64,000 bases of DNA from Cunninghamia lanceolata (Eukaryota > Streptophyta > Pinopsida > Cupressales > Cupressaceae), in NCBI GenBank assembly GCA_027924645.1, contig BSBN01000047.1, positions 9,936,001-10,000,000 on the forward strand. Reading direction: 5' to 3'. Position 1 is the stretch's first letter, and each line of letters begins with the position of its first letter. The notes beneath the pieces were generated by a model. It was not told the DNA's origin, ran no database searches, and saw only the letters and a program-made list of their open reading frames with translations. Shown here piece after piece: positions 48,119 to 58,664 of this stretch. The position numbers and the translations under genes were made by a program.

Positions 48119-49170
48119 TGTTAGCAAGAGACATTGCAAGGCATGTCATGTGTTGTCATTAGTGGTAACTAAGTCCATTACACACATCCGCAGTGTATTA
48201 TCAGATCATATCAAAAGTCAGTTCCAAGATTTGTCTAGTCTGAATAGACAGGAACATGGTATATGGCAGAGTTTAGTATTTTGGTTAGCGAATCTCTCTA
48301 GTTAATCATTATGTGTTGTGAATTTGAGTGTAGAGGAATGTCAGGAAAATCTAAATCCAAGATTTCAGCCTCCGGTGACAAAGGGATTAAAAGTTATCAG
48401 CATTTGAGTACCAGGTCCTAATATGACAAGAACAATTCAGTGAAGAACAAGCCGACTTGTCTTAGATCCTTATGCAGATCCGAGTTGCGTATGGGATATA
48501 ATATTAGTGGCCGACATGTATGGTGATATGCAAGTGTTATTTTTAATACGCATCAATATTGATGTATGGACTCAGCCGATAGAATAGAGTACTTGTATTG
48601 TTTGTTAAGTTCTTCATGAGGCCGATAGAAAGGTGATTGAATTTCTTGACGTAGATATATATAGCTAATGGATTCAAGTGTATTGGTATGAAGAGATTTG
48701 AGGTCTATATTATGGTAGAGCAGTAAATAGGGAAAATTAAAGATGAAGTGTGTAAGATTAGTATTCAGTGCTTAACTAGAACTAAATTCTTACAATGGTA
48801 GATACTATTCATCAATTCAAACAATCTATAATTCTTTTGTAATCATTCTTGTAGGCAGTGAGCCTCTCTTGAGCAGTGATCTCTAGGCAATGAGCTTGAA
48901 GGCATGTGCCTTCCCCTTTTTAATACTTTTAATAGAGTATAATCCTTGTGGGTTAACCCCCACCATGGTTTTTCCCTTAACCAGGTTTCCACATTAAAAA
49001 TCTTGGTGTCAAGTGTGTTATTTATGTTTATGCTCATGAGTTATTGATTCTTGTTTTTCATGATTATATCATTCATCTGTTAAGAAGTTGTAACAAAGAA
49101 ATTAACTGCAGCAAGATTAAAATTTTAAGACAACTAATTGACCCCCCTCTCAGTTGTCATCCCTAATTAC
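48119..49170 (+). repeat. A 3' LTR (interrupted at its end by B)
   Basis: It is colinear with 41745-42861, but about 40 bp are missing near 48695. It ends at the B insertion. ATTAC (49166-49170) and ATTCT (58193-58197) are each one change from ATTCC in the 5' LTR, so they are the decayed target duplication. The last bases, AACA, are at 58198-58201. Confidence 0.85.
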
Positions 49171-50223
49171 TATTGGGAATTAAGGTGTCTCAACCTTGGT
49201 AATTCCTTGTATTATTTCCATTGTATTTATTTATTTATTTCCTATGTTGTAAATTAAATTGTAAATTCATATTTCCATCTTGTGGGATGTGGCACGGTGA
49301 TGTGTCATCCTACATGAAAGATGACAACTTGTAATTTTGTCCCCACATGAGGAGATAGGCATCCCACTTTGTGGAAGGGATATTTTTCCATGTGTCAGCA
49401 TCTTGGATGTTGTGTAAGGGAATATTGACTGAACCAGTCATGACAGATTCCTATGACGAATTTATGATATGTAAGAGTCAGAAATAGGAGATTATATGAC
49501 AAGTGAAGACATGTGTCGAAGAGCATCTTTGAAAAAGACATTTTTGGACACCCCAAGGTGGACTATGATGTGTTGTAAGAGAATATAATATTTATATCCT
49601 GTGTATAACAGATTCTCTTACAGTTGTAAGTTATGACAGCTATGACAAATTCTATGACGGTCATAAGAGTCATAAGAGCATCTATCAGAGCCCATTTTGG
49701 AAATAGGTGACCTCTTTGGGATGGGGTGTGTGGACAATTGTCAGAAGCATCTTAGAATGTTGACCAAGTGTCCATAGGCATGGGTTTTGGGCCATGAGGC
49801 CAAGTTGGATGCCCATTCCAAGATAGAGGCAATTTTGCCTTGTATTTTATATATAAATAGGTGCTTTGAGGAGGAGTTGCATTATGTGATTGACAGGTAC
49901 TATTATGCTATTGGAATACCTCTAGATATGAGTGTCAAAGACTCCTGAGAGCTTGCATTGCAAGTGTATTGTAAACAACATTTAGATTTGTTAATACATT
50001 GTGTAGGTTTTGAAGTGTGGGGTTTTTCTCCCGAAATGGTTTTCCCCAAGTTAAATCTTATCTCTCTCTTCTTCTGTGTCATTCTATGTGTATGTTGTTT
50101 GCTGCAATATCTCTGTTATTGGGTTGATAACACTGTAATTGTAAGGATTTGAAAGAATTTGCATTGTACTTCCCTCATTAGATTAGCATAGGAAGTGTGT
50201 TCCACATACTTTGCTTCCTTTCA
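49171..50223 (+). repeat. B 5' LTR
   Basis: It is colinear with 57142-58192 with about 5% difference by eye. It ends CTTTCA just before the PBS. Confidence 0.92.
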
Positions 50224-50225
50224 GT

Positions 50226-50237
50226 TGGTATCAGAGC
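50226..50237 (+). promoter_or_regulatory. B primer-binding site
   Basis: TGGTATCAGAGC is a perfect initiator-Met PBS, two bases after the LTR end. Confidence 0.93.
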
Positions 50238-50342
50238 TTGATCACCTTTGGTCCTAGTTGTTGGGTAGGGGTTTTTTGAGCTGATCTTAGTTTGAGTGGG
50301 AGTCCTGTGTAGAGTATTCTATAATCTTGTTGCAGGAAAGAG

Positions 50343-51185
50343 ATGGCAGGCATATCCAGAAGAATAGAGGTGGAGAAATTTAATGGTACTAATTTTGAGT
50401 TGTGGAAACTCAAGATGGAAGACCTACTTGTTGATCGTGACCTATGGGAAACTATATCTGGTGTAAAACCAACTGCTATGGCACAAGATGATTGGGATCT
50501 CAAAGATTGGAAGGCTAAGTGTCTCATAAGACTCAGTTTAGCTAATTTTATCCTGTTAAATGTCCATGAGGATAAGAGCACAAAAGACCTTTGGAAGAAG
50601 TTGGGTGATGTTTATCAAGCTAAATCCTTAGTGAACAAACTTTTCCTGAGAAAGAAGTTGTATTTTGAAAATGGAGGATGGAGGATCTGTTGCAGATCAC
50701 CTGAATGCCTTTAACATGTTAATTGCTCAATTGACATCAGTTGGTGTGAATATGGAGGAGGAGGATCATTGTATGACCTTGCTTTATTCTTAGCCAGACT
50801 CATGGGATCATCTTGTGATGGCTATTGGAAGCACTACATCCACTTTCACAATGGATGAAGTGGTATCTTCCTTGTTATCTGAAGAGATGCAGAGAAAGTC
50901 TTCTGAAGTAGCCAAAGAGGCTTTTGTAGTTTGTGGAAGACCCAAGGAGAAAGGGAGAAAGAAGGACAAGAAAGCTGAGAAGGACATATCTAAATCCCGT
51001 GGGAGATCCAAATCTCTTGGAAAGTTCAAGGCTCTCTATTGGAACTGTGGCAAAACCAGGCATTTCTGAAAGGAGTACAAATAGGAGAAGAAAAAGAAGA
51101 AGAAAGCTCCTAATTCAGATTCTGACAAGTCACAAGATAATGGTGAAGCCTTCATCTCAACCTTGGCCACCCATGCATCTGATGA
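50343..51185 (+). pseudogene. B Gag
   Basis: ATG at 50343 gives MAGISRRIEVEKFNGTNFEL, a classic copia Gag start (KFNGTNFELWKLKM). The frame shifts near 50665 and continues with VADHLNAFNMLIAQL. It has a stop near 50792 and then a basic tract at 50935-51020. The zinc knuckle near 51040-51075 is decayed: it reads YWNCGKTRHF then a stop, instead of CWNCGKxGHxxxxC. Confidence 0.87.
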
Positions 51186-51189
51186 TGTC

Positions 51190-52731
51190 TGGTTGATTGA
51201 TTCTAGTGCATCATTCCACATGACCTCGTATCGAGACTGGTTTACAAAATACAAAGAGTTCGATGGTGGAAGAGTGTACCTAGGTGACAATTCTGATCTG
51301 AAGATTGTTGGTCATGGAAGAGTCTCAATATGATTCCCTAATGGACAAGTGAAGGGGATCACTAAAGTTATGCACATTCCAGGCTTTGCATAGAACCTGC
51401 TTTCTATAAGTATGTTGAATGATGTAGGTGTGCAAGTTGTCTTTTTGAAGGATGGATGCAAGATGACTAGAGGATCTATAGTGCTTGCTAAGGGTACTCA
51501 AAGAGATACTCTGTTTCAACTAGAGGCATGCACTGCACAGTGCAATAGTTCTTTTGACTTGAAGAAAAGAGCTACAGTCACTCCATCTTCACCATCTATA
51601 CAAGCAATGAAGAAATCTGTTGTAACTAGTTCTGATGGTAGTGCACATGCTATGGAAGCTAAGCTTCCTACTAAAAAGACTATATTATGGCATTTGAGAT
51701 ATGGCCACATTAGTGAGAAGGGTCTACGTACCCTAAAAAAAACATCGTTGAGGGGGTTAAATGATTGTAATCTCAAGTTTGACTTTTGCAAACATTTCAT
51801 TTATGGAAATAAAAATTGTGTTCAGTTTTACTCGAGTTCTCACAAGTCTTCTAGTCTATTGGATCTTATTCATTCTGATGTGTTTGGTCCTGTTAATGTT
51901 CTTTCGATTTCCAAATTTGTATATTTTGTATCTTTCATAGATGATTACAGTAGAAGGCTATGGGTTTATTTTCTCAGAAGCAGGACTAAAGTCTTTAGTT
52001 GGTCCAAAGAGTTTAAGGCTTTTGCTGAGAATCAGACTAGTAAAAATATTAAGTGTTTAGGAACTGATAACGGTGATGAGTTTTGTTTGGCAGAGTTCAA
52101 GAAGTTCTGTAAAGAGCAATGGATTGAAAGACATAAGACAACTCCTTATACCCCACAACAAAATGGAGTTATAGAGAGGATGAACAGGACCCTGATGGAG
52201 AAGGCTAGGAGTATGCTTAGTGGAGCAAGCCTTGAACAAAAGTTTTGGGCTGAAGCTGTTGCCACTACTTGTTATCTGGTAAACATATCTCCTAAATTAG
52301 CTCTTGTTGGTAAGACCCCTATGGAGGTGTGGTCTGGTAAGAAGCCTTCAGTTAGACATCTTTGTGTTTTTGGTTGTGAGGCATATGCACATGTGCCTAC
52401 AGAAAAATGGTCTAAGTTGGAGAAAAAGGCTGTTAAATGTATCTTCATTGGCTATGGTGTCGGTATGAAAGGATACAAGCTTTGGGATCCTATGGCTGCA
52501 AAAGTGTTGTATAGTAGAAGTGTTATCTTTAGAGAGCTAACACCTTCTTCCATTATTCTACAACCAGAACAAATAGAAAAAAAAGAAGATGCAGTTCAAT
52601 TTTCTTCTACCCCTGAGAAGACTAAAGAGACAAACCTTGTGAGACCTAATGATGAGGAGAGCTCTAGCAGCTCTAAAATCTTAGAAGAAGAAACAGAACC
52701 TCAACCTCAACCATTAAGGAGATCTATATGA
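51190..52731 (+). pseudogene. B protease and integrase
   Basis: The protease motif near 51199 reads WLIDSSASFHMT; the usual third residue Gly is Ser. Stops lie near 51332 and 51391. From 51412 the frame is open for 439 residues. The Gag-pre-integrase region has LWHLRYGHISEKGL and a damaged Cys pair. The integrase core has HSDVFGP, FIDDYSRRLWVYFL, GTDNGDEF and NGVIERMNRTL, so the catalytic D, D and E are all present. The C-terminus has CIFIGYGVGMKGYKLW. It ends at TGA 52729-52731 in the linker before RT. Confidence 0.9.
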
Positions 52732-52764
52732 ACAAGAAAGCAACCGGATAGGTTTGGTTATTCA

Positions 52765-53214
52765 TTGTTAGATTCTAGTTGTGTTTTTGCTTTACTTGCT
52801 AACATTGATGAACCTAGAACTATGTCAAAGGCTATGGGTATGAAAAATGCAGGTTCGTGGAAGGAGTCCATGGAAGATGAGATGGCTTCTTTGGAAAAGA
52901 ATAAAACATGGGACTTGGTGCCTTTGCCTAAAGGACAGAAACTTGTTGGATGCAAATGGGTGTTCAAGAAGAAGTTTGGTGCAGATGGTAGTGTTGAAAA
53001 GTACAAGGCTAGATTGGTTGCGAAGGGATACTCGCAAGTGGAGAGAATTGATTATGGTGAAATTTTCTCTCCTGTTACAAAGCTGACATCCATTCAATTT
53101 CTATTATCTCTTGTAGTTTCTTATGACTTAGAGGTAGAATAGATGGATGTGAAGACAACTTTCCTTCATGGTGATTTGGAGGAAGAAATCTACATGTCAC
53201 AGCCAGAGCATTTG
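52765..53214 (+). pseudogene. B reverse transcriptase, N-terminal part
   Basis: It contains the copia RT entry (SMEDEMASLEKNKTWDLVPL, then CKWVFKKKFGADGS and KARLVAKGYSQ). A TAG at 53140-53142 precedes MDVKTTFLHGDLEEEIYMSQPE. The coding sequence is cut at 53214 by the palindromic element and resumes at 55908. Confidence 0.9.
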
Positions 53215-55907
53215 TCATGTCCCGATGCAAATTCAAACCTGAGAGCAGCAGTCAGCACTCATTACAATGTATTAGTGAATGAAGACAAAATCCATAAAAG
53301 ACAAAGAAGGTAAGACAAAAATTAGGAAAAGACAACTATGTTGTTTAGACAGCAATCGACATTTCCTATAAGGTGATTAGTGGATAAGACAAAACCCACT
53401 AGAAGACAAATTACAGAAAAAGACAAAAGTAGTGAGTTGCTACAGGACAAATATTGTTAAGGCAGCAATTATTTTCAGGAAGGAGTATGATATTTTGGAA
53501 GGGACGACATCCTATGAAGAGTCACAATTATCCACCAAAGACACATCATTTGAGAAGGTATAAGAGTGAGGTTTTTGAATCATTTGAAGACATCATCCAT
53601 TCCTCAACAACAGTAATACCAGTAAGGAGAAAAAGATACAGACTATAGCAAACTCTGTGAAACACCACAATAAGCAAAATAGTGGTATGTTCTTTATGTA
53701 ATGCTTATAATAAAATCTGTAGGATGAGCAAGTTGTTTATTATATGAACATCATAGTTGCAGAGAATTTAATGCTTGTTAATCATGATAATAACTATAAA
53801 TTCTTGCCAAATATGATACATAATTTGTGTTACTAATTTATTATATGGAAATAATAATATATTGTTAACTGATATTGATAAACCACCAAGATGAGGATAT
53901 GGGGGCCTACAGAGAGGGGAAACGGCATTGGGATCATCCTCTAAGTACGTCACCCCATGGTGGATGGCTAAGGCCTGCCACATGTGGGCCAAGGGGGCAA
54001 GAGAGGCTGCCCTTGGGCTTAGAAGGGCTAATTTCTGGGACACCCTGCTGTAGCTGCATCCCCAATCCTCCATCATGGGAATTCATTGAATCATAAGAGG
54101 AAACATAATGGTTTTGGTAGGGGTACGGTGATAGGACACCTCACTAGGTACACCACCCCATATGGATGGCAAGAGGCCACATGGGGCCAAGAGGGGTGAA
54201 GCACCCACTCTTGGGCCTAGGGTAGAGGGTTTCTTGGGCACCCTATCAAACCATTTTGCTCTGGGAAGAGATGGATTGAGAACCTAAAAGACTTCAATAT
54301 ATACTTGATATGATTTGTGTTTCTTATTGTAAATGTTACTAACCTAATTGCAGGTCTTAAATAGGTAGTTGTATCACTAAACTTATTTACCTTGTTCACT
54401 TTCTTCATTTCTATGAGAAACATAATATAATACTATCTTGTAAATATCCTCTAACCCTGTCTTGCAGGTACTCAATCAAGTTATAAATTTTCCCAAACAC
54501 AAGGTTGATTAATTGAAATTGATATATTAGGGCAGATTTGGGGCTTTTCCAATTTGGGGACATTACAAATTTGAAAAGCCCCAAATCTACCCTAATATAT
54601 CAATTTCAATTAATCAACCTTGTGTTTGGGAAAATTTATAACTTGATTGAGTACCTGCAAGATAGGGTTAGAGGATATTTACAAGATAGTATTATATTAT
54701 GTTTCTCACAGAAATGAAGAAAGTGAACAAGGTAAATAAGTTTAGTGATACAACTACCTATTTAAGACCTGTAATTAGGTTAGTAACATTTACAATAAGA
54801 AACAAAAATCATATCAAATATATATTGAAGTCTTTTAGGTTCTCAATTCATCTCTTCCCGGAGCAAAATGGTTTGATAGGGTGCCCAAGAAACCCTCTAC
54901 CCTAGGCCCAAGAGCGGGTGCTTCACCCCTCTTGGCCCCATGTGGCCTCTTGCCATCCATATGGGGTGGCATGCCTAGTGAGGTGTCCTATCACTGTACC
55001 CCTACCAAAACCATTATGTTTCCTCTTATGATTCAATGAATTCCCATGATGGAGGATTGGGGATGCAGCTACAGCAGGGTGTCCCAGAAATTAGCCCTTC
55101 TAAGCCCAAGGGCAGCCTCTCTTGCCCCCTTGGCCCACATGTGGTAGGCCTCAACCATCCACCATGGGGTGGCATACTTAGAGGATGATCCTAATGCTGT
55201 TTCCCCTCTCTGCAGGCCCCCATATCTTCATCTTGGTGGTTTATCAATATCAGTTAATAGTATATTATTATTTCCATATAATAAATCAGTAACACAAATT
55301 CTGTATCATATTTGGCAAGAATTTATAGTTATTATCATGATTAACAAGCATTGAATTCTCTGCAACTATGATGTTCATATAATAAACAACTTGCTCATCC
55401 TACAGATTTTATTATAAGTATTACATAAAGAACATACCACTGTTTTGCTTATTGTGGTGTTTCACAGAGTTTGCTGAAGTCTATATCTTTTTCTCCTTAC
55501 TGGTATTATTGCTGTTGAGGAATGGATGATGTCTTCAAATGATTCAAAAACCTCACTCTTATACCTTCTCAAATGATGTGTCTTTGGTGGATAATTGTGA
55601 CTCTTCATAGGATGTCGTCCCTTCCAAAAGATCATACTCCTTCATGAAACTAATCGCTGCCTTAACAATATTTGTCCTATAGCAACTCATTACTTTTGTC
55701 TTTTTCTGTAATTTGTCTTCTAGTGGATTTTGTCTTATCCACTAATCACCTTATAAGAAATATCGATTGCTGTCTAAACAACATATTTGTCTTTTGCTAA
55801 TTTTTGTCTTACCTTCTTTGTCTTTTATGGATTTTGTCTTTATTCACTAATACATTGTAATGAGTGCTGACTATTGCTCTCAAGTTTGAATTTGCATCGG
55901 GACATGA
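53215..55907. mobile_element. Giant palindromic (foldback, Mutator-like?) DNA element
   Basis: The whole 2,693-bp element is an inverted repeat. The left end TCATGTCCCGATGC and right end GCATCGGGACATGA are exact complements, and similarity continues to a small loop centred at about 54561 (arms about 1.33 kb). It sits within B's RT. The flanks GAGCATTTG (53206-53214) and TAGCATTAC (55908-55916) match at 6 of 9 positions, suggesting a decayed 9-bp duplication as in Mutator-type elements. It encodes no transposase. Mirror-image 68-codon frames at 54217-54423 (minus) and 54699-54905 (plus) are products of the symmetry. Confidence 0.88.
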
Positions 55908-56600
55908 TAGCATTACATTGTGAAAGGTAAAGAAAATTTGGTTTGCAAGTTGAAAAAGTCTTTGTATGGTTTGAAATAGTCTCCTGGGATGTGGTACTTG
56001 AAGTCTGATGCCTTTGTGTTGTCAATTGGATTTGTGAGATCAAAATTGGATCACTGTGTGTATTATAAGTTTCATGGTGATCGTATTCTCATTATTGCAT
56101 TATATGTTGATGATATGTTGTTGACTGGGAAGGGTAAGAATATGATTTTTAATTTTAAGCCTCAGTTGGCAGCACATTTTGAAATGAAAGATTTAGGGGC
56201 AGCTAGGTACATTCTAGGAATGGAAATCAGAAGAGACAGAACTAACAAAAAACTTTGGTTAAGCTAGAGTAAGTATGTGAAGACCATGTTGGATAGGTTT
56301 AGCATGGCAGATTGTAGACCATTGTGTGTTCCTATTTCTTTGGGGACAAAGTTGTTTGTTAATGATTGTCCAAAATCTCCTAGTGATGTGGAGGACATGA
56401 GTAGAGTACATTATGCTAGTGTTGTTGGCAGTTTGATGTATGCTATGTTCTGCATAAGACCATACATTGCCCAAGCAGTGGGAGTCCTTAGTCGATTTAT
56501 GGCCAATCCTGGATGAGTAAATTGGGATGCAATTAAGCAAGTGTTCAGATATTTGAGGGGTACTTTTGAGTACTCCATATGCTATCATGGTAATATTATA
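55908..56600 (+). pseudogene. B reverse transcriptase, C-terminal part
   Basis: It resumes with KGKENLVCKLKKSLYGLK, a stop (TAG) and SPGMWYLKSD. The YVDD active site is at 56103-56114 (ALYVDDMLLTG). It continues with MKDLGAARYILGMEI, a TAG at 56265-56267, and the connection region RVHYASVVGSLMYAM. This is ordinary copia RT, inactive through stops. Confidence 0.9.
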
Positions 56601-57092
56601 GGACCCCCACATTCAGTTTGTATTCATGGATTTGTGGATTCTGATTGGGTAGGTGACATTGACAGCAAGAGATCCACCAGTGCATATGTGTTCACAATGT
56701 TTGGTGGTACAATTAGTTGGATGAGTAAGTGACAACCTACGGTTGATTTGTCCATGACAGAAGATGAGTACATGGCAGCAACTCATGCTTGTAAGGAATC
56801 CATTTGGCTTAAGAAATTATGTTCAGATATTGGTGTTGATGCAAGATAGATTATGATTTGTTGTGACAGTCAGAGTGCAATTTTCCTTGCAAAGAATCTA
56901 ACTTTCCATGCCAGAACAAAGCATATTGATGTACAGTTTCACTTTGTGCAAGACATGGTAGAGGATGGGAAGGTAAATTTGGAGAAGGTAGATACTTTGA
57001 AGAATGTTGGAGATGTATTGACGAAGTCAATGGGTACAGAGAAGTTCATATGGTGTTCAGAGTCTATGGGCCTCTCGGCCTATAGCAGTTAA
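56601..57092 (+). pseudogene. B RNase H
   Basis: It shows GFVDSDWVGDIDSKRSTSAYVF, a TGA near 56730, then MTEDEYMAATHACKESIWL and CCDSQSAIFLAKN. It ends with KHIDVQFHFVQDM and DVLTKSMGTEKF, the normal copia Pol C-terminus. The catalytic Asp, Glu and Asp positions are visible. It is followed by about 50 bp and the polypurine tract. Confidence 0.9.
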
Positions 57093-57141
57093 ATCATACT
57101 AATTCTATTGGCTCTTACAAGGTGTTCGACAAATGGGAGAA

Positions 57142-58192
57142 TGTTGGGAATTAAGGTGTCTCAACCTTGGTAATTCCTTATATTATATCCATTTTATTTA
57201 TTTATTTATTGCCTATGTTGTAAATTAAATTGTAAATTCATATTACCATCTTGTGGGATGTGGCATGGTGATGTGTCATCCTACATGAAAGATGACAACT
57301 TGTAATTTTGTCCTCACATGAGGAGATAGGCATCCCACTTTGTGGAAGGGATATTTTGCCATGTGTCGGCATCTTGGATGTTGTGTAAGGGAATATTAAC
57401 TAAAACGATTATGACAGATTCCTATAACAAATTTATGACATGTAAGAGTCAGAAATAGGAGATTCTATGATAGGTGAAGATATGTGTCAAAGAACATCTT
57501 TGAAAAAGGAATCTTTGGGTGCCCCAAGGTGGACAATGACATGTTGTAAGAGAATATGATATTTATAGCCTGTCTATGACAAATTCTCTTACAGCTGTAA
57601 GTTATGATAGCTATGACAGATTCTATGATGGTCGTAAGAGTCGTAAGAGCATCTGTCATAACCCATTTTGGAAATAGGTGACCTCTTTGGGGTGGGGTGT
57701 GTGGACAAGTGTTAGAAGCATCTTACAATGTTGACCAAGTGTCCATAGACGTGGGTTTTGGGCCATGAGGCCACGTTGGACACCCATTCCAAGATAGAGG
57801 CAATTTTACCTTGTATTTTATATATAAACAAGTGCTTTGAGGAAGAGTTGCATTATGTGATTGACAGGTACTATTATGCTACCGGAATACCTCCAGATAT
57901 GAGTTTCAAAGACTCCTAAGAGCTTGCATTGCAAGTGTATTGTAAACAACATTTAGATTTGTTAATACATTGTACAGGTTTTAGAGTGTGGGGTTTTTCT
58001 CTTGAAAGGGTTTTCCCCACGTTAAATCTTGTCTCTCTCTTCTTCTGTGTCATTCTGTGTATGTTGTTTGCTGTAATATCTTTGTTATTGGGTCGATAAC
58101 ACTATAATTGTAAGGATTTGAAAGAATTTGCACTCTACTTCACTCATTAGATTAGTGTAGGAAGTGTGTTCCGCGTACCTTGCTTCCTTTCA
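57142..58192 (+). repeat. B 3' LTR
   Basis: It starts TGTTGGGAATTAAGG and ends CTTTCA, then ATTCT of the target duplication and AACA, the end of A's LTR. Confidence 0.93.
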
Positions 58193-58201
58193 ATTCTAAC
58201 A

Positions 58202-58664
58202 ACTAGTGCTAGTGTACTCCACTTTTTCTGGGGAAGAAACGGAAGATACAGTGCAAATCAGTGTCAGAAGGAGATTCAGGTTCTATGCAAAAAATAATAC
58301 CTTGGACAATGGCGCTAGTGCCAGTGTCCCCGACTATTCCACATTCTGAATTTAAAAAAATAGTGAGTTAACAATCTTTGTCCTTCACCTTAGTCTAAAA
58401 GGATTTGTCAGAATTCATTAATTTGTTTACTATTTTGCTTATTTAGGGTTTTAAGAGTAATTGAGCATTAATTTGAGATATTGTTTAATACATCTAAGCT
58501 TCTACATCATTCCGAGAGGCAGCCCAACCTGATAGGTGAATGCTCTCACTTAGTGGAGATTCTACTTAGTTGATATATGCCCTTGAATGTTTGGTGAGAA
58601 GGGATGATTTGCCTTTGAAACTTAAACCAAAAAATTTCCCCTTTTTTAACTCTAAAATTGTGGC
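58202..58664 (+). repeat. D 3' LTR, second part
   Basis: It continues the D LTR after A. CTAGTGCTAGTGTACTCC matches CAGTGCCAGTGTCCAC near 25067-25080. It runs to about 58664, followed by ATATA. Confidence 0.82.

Larger units (their letters stand above)
49171..58192 (+). mobile_element. B: Ty1/copia retrotransposon
   Basis: LTRs are 1,053 bp (49171-50223) and 1,051 bp (57142-58192). The first starts TATTGGG where the second has TGTTGGG. The PBS is at 50226 and the polypurine tract GACAAATGGGAGAA precedes 57142. The coding order is Gag, protease, integrase, RT, RNase H. The RT is split by the palindromic element at 53215-55907. Many stops mark it as an old copy. Confidence 0.93.
41745..58201 (+). 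mobile_element. A: non-autonomous LTR element with Gag-like and accessory ORFs
   Basis: The 5' LTR is 41745-42861. The 3' LTR is 48119-49170 plus its last four bases at 58198-58201, split by B. The initiator-Met-type PBS starts at 42864. The 5.3-kb interior encodes a coiled-coil protein with tandem zinc knuckles and a second long frame of unknown function, but no recognisable protease, RT or integrase. The LTR ends (TGTTAG...CCAACA), PBS and a CAAAGG(A/G)GGAGATTG-type tract resemble Ty1/copia elements. D's LTR continues on both sides. Confidence 0.82.
24259..58664 (+). mobile_element. D: gag-only Ty3/gypsy-type element carrying nested insertions
   Basis: The LTRs are at 24259 to about 25521 and 40963-41744 plus 58202-58664. 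The internal part consists of a leader, a Gag frame split by E, and about 1.65 kb of 3' non-coding sequence split by C. There is no protease, RT or integrase, so D depended on a relative for mobilisation. Removing E, C and A (with B and the palindrome inside A) leaves an element of about 7.5 kb. The right LTR end and the ATATA duplication are inferred. The two LTRs are clearly more diverged than those of E or H. Confidence 0.75.

Noticed and set aside
54217..54905. Two nearly identical 68-codon frames in opposite orientation
   Set aside because: They are mirror images created by the palindrome and have no independent coding evidence.
41745..58201. A and B as one chimeric element
   Set aside because: Each has its own LTR pair, PBS and purine tract, and B's flanks rejoin to complete A's LTR end, so B is nested in A.
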